From Torymus aiolomorphi (taxonomy: Eukaryota > Arthropoda > Insecta > Hymenoptera > Torymidae): 64,000 bases of DNA. The stretch is from positions 112,670,011 through 112,734,010 of the forward strand of contig CM070877.1 of the NCBI GenBank assembly GCA_036365515.1. Reading direction: 5' to 3'. Under the pieces are notes generated by a model. The model was given only the letters and a program-made list of their open reading frames with translations, searched no databases and was not told the DNA's origin. Made by a program: the position numbers and the translations under genes. Below are positions 59,791-64,000 of the stretch, one piece after another; within the stretch, counting starts at the first letter, position 1; each line of letters begins with the position of its first letter.

Positions 59791-59930
59791 AATAGTAGAT
59801 TATACACCTAGGGAGTAAAAATAAAGAATGTCCCAGATCTCATGTAAATTGTCACCCGAGCCGAAGGCGAGGGTGACAAACATGCGATTTGAGGCATTCT
59901 TTATTTTCTCCCGTGGCGCGTATACTATTT
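59791..59930. repeat. Dispersed palindrome with perfect GTCACCC tip hairpin
   Basis: AATAGTAGATTATACAC and GCGCGTATACTATTTTTC flank the outer arms. Arms AATAAAGAATG and CATTCTTTATT. The tip TTGTCACCC, GAGCCGAAGGCGA, GGGTGACAA is perfectly paired. Confidence 0.75.
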
Positions 59931-60510
59931 TTCGTTATAGTAAGCGTAAAGTAACTGCTTTGCGCCTACACAGCAGGGCGTACAGTATTTGAAAAGGAGA
60001 AAGAGATAAAGAGAGAAAAGAATATATAAAAAAAACGAACAACAACAATTGTAATTCTAAAAAATAACCTCGAAATATGGTATGGTTATATATTATTTTT
60101 AAAGAAATTATAAAGAAATATAATACAATAAAATTATTATAAAGAAATATAATACAATAAAAAATTGATACTTTGTCTAATCTTTTTCATTTTCAGATTA
60201 TACAATTCTCAGTCTTTGGGTAATATACATATGAGTGATTCTGCCATAACTTCCCCAAATTAGGTCTAACTTTTTTTTTTCAAAACCAGCTTTTTATAGG
60301 CGTTTTGAGATTTCATCTACTCATTATAACATTTAAAATAAGTACCCAGAACGAATCCACTACAAAATATTCCGGCTATAGTTTACGTAACATTTTATGA
60401 TCTTGGTAGGGGACGGAACTGACCATTATTGTAAAAAATTCTCGAAATTAATTCTAAAATATGTAATGCGATAAAAAAATTCGGTAAAACAATTTCGAAC
60501 AAGAGCTTGA

Positions 60511-61950
60511 AAAATAATATTTTATATAACCAAATTAATTAATAATATCAAATTCCGTAATAATATTAAGAGTAACTCTGGTGGAAAAAATTGTTGTGCC
60601 GTAGAGTGCTAAAGTGTGTGAAACTGTGCAAATATGTGCCAAAGTATGTCTAACTATGCGAAACTGTGCAAAAGTGTGCTCAAGCAGGTAGATTTCGGAC
60701 ATTTTACACAGGTCTAGCACAGATTGACACACTTTTGCACATTTTAGCACTTTGGCACAATTTAGCACAAAAAGCTTTTAGCCATTAAAAATAAATTTAG
60801 CTTGATTATTTGGCACAGTTTAATACACTTTTATATACTTCGGCGCAGTTGAGCACAGTTTTGCACAGTCTGGCACAACGTTAGCACGCCCTAACACAAA
60901 TTATTGTCAAATTTTTAAATTAACAACCATCATTTATTACTTCACTGAAAAAAATTTCACGTTGTAAGAACTGAAAGTACGGCTCTGACAACAGTACTGT
61001 TCGGCTGATTTTCTTTCTGCTGAATTTTATAGATACAGTAAAATTATTCGTACACTTGTGAGAGCTGTACAAGATACACTGAAAGCACTAATGTATAGAG
61101 TTTTTTTGTCGGAGCATTAAATAGGTTATGATTCGCCATACATACATATTTTTCATTAAAATAATCTCTATTGATAAGTACACTGATTACAGATGAAATA
61201 CGCAAAAGCGGATTGCAAACATGCGGTTAATGTGGTCGGTTTCTTGACTTTTTTAGGTTATAACATGAACATCGGCTTCGCGTTGTAGCGTTGTCAACAA
61301 ACAAATACCGGCGGCAAAACTAAATCGTACCGCTGTCAGAGCTGTATACAAGTACATTTCCCGCACCTGACCAATAGTATCGTTACATTATACAAATGAA
61401 TAGCTGCTTCAGCCGTCTGTAAGGGTAAATGAACACTATAAATAGTGTTAGTATAGCAAATCGAAACTACGGTTTCTATAGCCTAAAATTTTTTTCAGTG
61501 TTACAATATCAAATCTTTTATTCAACCATTTATAGTCATTAGACTCAAGAATTATTAATTTTTGAAAATCAATTGAGTTTAGCTATAGTCAAGTGTGTCC
61601 ATTTATTTCTAATTGAGATTACCTATACTTAAATATTCAAAATTATTGTTAATAATAAATTATTGATATTTTTACTTATATTGTTTTAATAAGTAAACAA
61701 TATTTTGTGTGCTTAACTGTGCCAAATTGTGTGAATCTGTGCAAAAACTGTCCAAAACTGTCCCACAGTGTGTCAAACTGTGCACTACTGTGTCTAATAA
61801 TAAACCTAATTTTATTTTTAGTAACTAAAAATTCTTTGTGCCAAACTATGTCAAAATGTTCTAAAGTGTGCCAAAGTTTGCTAAACTATGCACAACTGTA
61901 TCGAACATTTAAAATTAATTTAATAAAATATAATATTTAATAATTTGTTA
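60511..61950. mobile_element. Foldback element with degenerate TGTGCNAAA decamer arms
   Basis: The left arm (60590-60905) holds GTGCTAAAGTGTG, AAACTGTGCAAAAGTGTGCT and further variants, partly already inverted. The right arm (61705-61910) holds TGTGCCAAATTGTGTGAAT and similar. The spacer AATAAATTTAGCTTGATTAT is matched in complement near 61790. It is interrupted by the 60943-61500 MITE. Confidence 0.55.
60943..61500. mobile_element. 558-bp MITE with CACTGAAAAAAATTT ends
   Basis: It starts CACTGAAAAAAATTTCACG and ends CCTAAAATTTTTTTCAGTG. A second, inverted copy of its right end starts at 63882. No ORF of note. Confidence 0.75.
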
Positions 61951-62073
61951 ATGCGGTCTTGCACCTATAGGCCTTTATGGCCAAAATTACCTAAAAAAAT
62001 GATAAAAAATATTATTATAATAAAATAATGAAAATATATTGTAAATATAACTTATCTTGAATAAAATGAGCCT

Positions 62074-63624
62074 ACACTGAAAAAAAAGTATATGAAATCT
62101 GACAATATTTTTGGTCTGACAGCAATAAAAGTATAGCTGTTAGGCTCATACCGATACCGTATAGTTGTGACAACTAAACTGGTTTTGTTAGTTCGGCTTC
62201 GCTCTCAAAAGATTTAGTATTGCTGTGACGACAATACTAAGTTGTTTTTGAGCACAATATATATAACCTGAAATTTTATATGCGCAAACGTCAAAGATGT
62301 AGGTTGTGGGTAAGAACTATCGATAATTATAAGCATCGAATGCACGGTCTAGATCTTTGGGGTCGCCGATGACGATGTCAGGATGGTGCGCGGCGTAGTT
62401 TTTTGCCTCTAGGTGTTGGAACCCATCGAATGCGTAGTCTAGGTGTTTGGAGTGGACAATGATGGAGTCTAGGTGATGCGCTTCGTAGTTTTTTGTGTTA
62501 AGATATCAGGGCGCATTTAATACGTCGTCCTGGTGTTAGAGGTAGCCGATGACGATGTCTAGATGGTGCACTCCGTAGTTTTTTGCCTCTAGATGTTGGA
62601 ATGCAACGAATGAGTGCTCTAGCTCTTCTGGGTGCCCGATGATGGAGTCTAGGTTGTGCGCTCCGTAGTTCTTTGCGTTTAGGTATCAGGGCACATTTAA
62701 GACATGGTCCAGGTGTTCGGGGTAGGCGATGACGATGTCTAGGTGGTGCGCTTCATAGTGTTTTGCCTCTAGGTGTTGGAACGCATTGAATGCGCGATCT
62801 AGGTATTTGGGTGGCCGATGATGGAGTCTAGGTGGTGTGCTCCGTAGTTTTTTGTATTTAGATATCAGGATGCATCTAATACGTGGTCCAGGTGTTCGGG
62901 GTAGCCGATAACGATGTCTAAGTAATGCGCTCCGTAGTTTTTTTGGCTGTAGGTGTTGAAACGCATCGAAAACGTGGTGGTCGATGAAAACTACGGAACG
63001 CATCACCTAGACACCGTCATCGACTACCCCGACCACCTAGACAACGATTGGAATGCATTCCGACATCTCGATGCAAAAAAAAACTACGGTGAGTTCCACC
63101 TAGACTCCGCCATCAGCCCGAACATCTAGATCACGCATTCGGCGAGTTCCAATACCTAGAGGCAAAAACCTACGGCGGGCAAAAACTATAAACTTCGTCA
63201 TCGGCTATCTTAAACACCTAGACTAAGCATTGGATGCGTTTCGACACGTAGAGGTTAAAAGCTACGGAGCGCACCACCTAGACTCCGTCATCGACCACCC
63301 TGAACACCTAGACCACTTTTTTTCATCCAAATATCCATCATTTTTGTAGCAGTCGTAGAAAAGACGAAGTGGAAATAATCCGCGAGCACTTGTTGCGTCT
63401 TCCCGCGTGCTGTACCCGGCCGTTTCTATATGAGAACCAACGTTTAGTTACTCAAGTATCGGTATTGCTCTCACAGCTATACTGATTTTGCATATAGCGC
63501 GAATATCCAACTTTGGTTGTAGAGGAATACATATTGCGGTGGAAATAGCACGAATTCCTCTCAGTAAAATACTCCGTATTCCAACTTTGGTATTGCCGTG
63601 CGCATAATACTTTTTTTTCAGTGT
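62074..63624. mobile_element. 1.55-kb foldback element with a tandem array in each arm
   Basis: The ends ACACTGAAAAAAAAGTAT (62074-62091) and its exact complement (63607-63624) bound the element. Subterminal AGTATAGCTGT-x-GCTCATACCGATAC is matched in complement near 63450-63490. Units starting GATGACGATGTC at 62368, 62548, 62728 and 62907 have a 179-180 bp period, each made of two related half-units. After about 62980 the same units run in the opposite direction. No protein gene is recognised. Confidence 0.78.
62368..63320. repeat. 180-bp-period array turning into its own inverse
   Basis: The forward units share GTCTAGGTGGTGCGCTCCGT, AGTTTTTTGCCTCTAGGTGT and TGGAACGCATCGAATGCG-like segments. 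The inverse copies contain CGCACCACCTAGACTCCGTC and AAAACTACGG. The half-units differ mainly by GCCTCTAGGTGTTGG against GTGTTTAGGTATCAGG. Confidence 0.82.
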
Positions 63625-63654
63625 AACTTTTCTCTGAGACCGCATGATGGATTT

Positions 63655-63801
63655 TCATAGGGCAAAGTGCAAATTCACTGAATTACGAGTCCATACATCA
63701 ACGGCTTTCTCAGCATTTTGAAATTTTACTTTTACTGATTTTCTTTGTTTAACTTGATGCTTTTTCTTCAGAATATTTGCGTTTCTCGTGGTCAGAGCCA
63801 T
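63655..63801 (-). CDS. Small Lys-rich ORF of unknown status (48 aa)
   Basis: The minus-strand ATG is followed by 48 codons, MALTTRNANILKKKHQVKQR onward, ending NSVNLHFAL and TGA. It is basic, without a recognised domain, and sits between two mobile elements. It could be a chance ORF, a remnant of a transposon protein, or a small upstream exon (a GTATGG donor-like site follows KAVD). Low confidence. Confidence 0.15.
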   Translation of the reverse strand: MALTTRNANILKKKHQVKQRKSVKVKFQNAEKAVDVWTRNSVNLHFAL

Positions 63802-63881
63802 TTTTCAAAATTTATCTTATAAAAGCAGATAAATAGAAATTTTAAAGATTTCACAATTATGTAAATCATTCATTATTTATA

Positions 63882-64000
63882 CACTGAAAAAAATTTTAGG
63901 CTATAGAAAGCATAGTTTCGATTTGCTGTACTAGCACTATTTATCATTTACCCTTACAGACGGCTGAAGCAGTCTATTTATTTGTATAATGTAATGGCAC
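63882..64000 (-). mobile_element. Inverted second copy of the CACTGAAAAAAATTT MITE (cut by window end)
   Basis: ACACTGAAAAAAATTTTAGG, CTATAGAAAGCATAGTTTCG and ACCCTTACAGACGGCTGAAG match the complement of the right end of the 60943-61500 copy almost base for base. Confidence 0.8.

Larger units (their letters stand above)
59604..64000 (-). other. Upstream intron or 5' flank of Msp300, occupied by nested elements
   Basis: No exon encoding the start of CH1 was found here, so this is probably intron. It contains a palindrome (59791-59930), a decamer-repeat foldback (about 60511-61950) with a nested MITE (60943-61500), a larger array-bearing foldback (62074-63624) and the start of a second MITE copy (63882 onward). 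Confidence 0.65.

Noticed and set aside
62368..63320. Possible CRISPR-like or protein-repeat array
   Set aside because: The period is 180 bp without repeat/unique-spacer alternation, the array inverts on itself, and it lies between transposon-type ends in a eukaryotic intron.
1..64000. tRNA or rRNA genes
   Set aside because: No B-box-like GGTTCGANTCC with a matching acceptor stem and no rRNA-like sequence was noticed; a covariance-model scan could not be run.

Overview
The window is AT-rich animal DNA with an insect character (a hymenopteran parasitoid would fit, but the order is inferred, not shown). Almost all its coding sequence belongs to one giant gene read on the minus strand, the insect nesprin Msp300 (SYNE/nesprin-1 family). 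I assembled 44 coding exons between 59603 and 1, about 23.26 kb of uninterrupted coding sequence (roughly 7,750 residues). Every junction has a GT/AG boundary and compatible phase. The 5' end of the chain carries the tandem calponin-homology (CH) actin-binding pair (57.2-59.6 kb). Everything after it is spectrin-repeat coiled helix. The exon with the very start of CH1 and the initiator lies beyond 64000. The C-terminal KASH membrane anchor lies beyond position 1.

Layout, reading the gene 5' to 3' (high to low coordinates): 64.0-59.6 kb, upstream intron full of nested foldback elements; 59.6-57.0 kb, CH domains; 56.0-24.0 kb, dense spectrin-repeat exons with introns mostly below 500 bp and a few of 1-2.6 kb carrying repeats; 21.4-21.2 kb, one isolated exon; 21.2-4.7 kb, a 16.5 kb intron packed with mobile and palindromic elements and with two CpG-rich, promoter-like patches (13.0-13.6 kb and about 4.8-6.5 kb); 4.7 kb to 1, five further exons, those at 3-4.7 kb strikingly GC-rich compared with the AT-rich upstream exons.

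The protein is expected to link actin (CH pair) to the nuclear envelope (KASH, outside the window) through a very long spectrin rod. The most interesting leads are: (1) candidate internal first exons in the 16.5 kb intron, one encoding Met-Gly-Thr at 12960-12967, whose donors are in the phase needed to enter the 4742 exon and would give a CH-less short nesprin; (2) a dispersed family of imperfect palindromes in the non-coding parts, several with a CGAGC-GAAG-CGAG-like tip; (3) several foldback or inverted-repeat elements with unusual interiors, including a 180-bp-period array inside an inverted pair, degenerate TGTGC decamer arms, and a TA-flanked element carrying repeated TTACCGCGG motifs.

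No tRNA, rRNA, CRISPR array or intact transposase gene was recognised.
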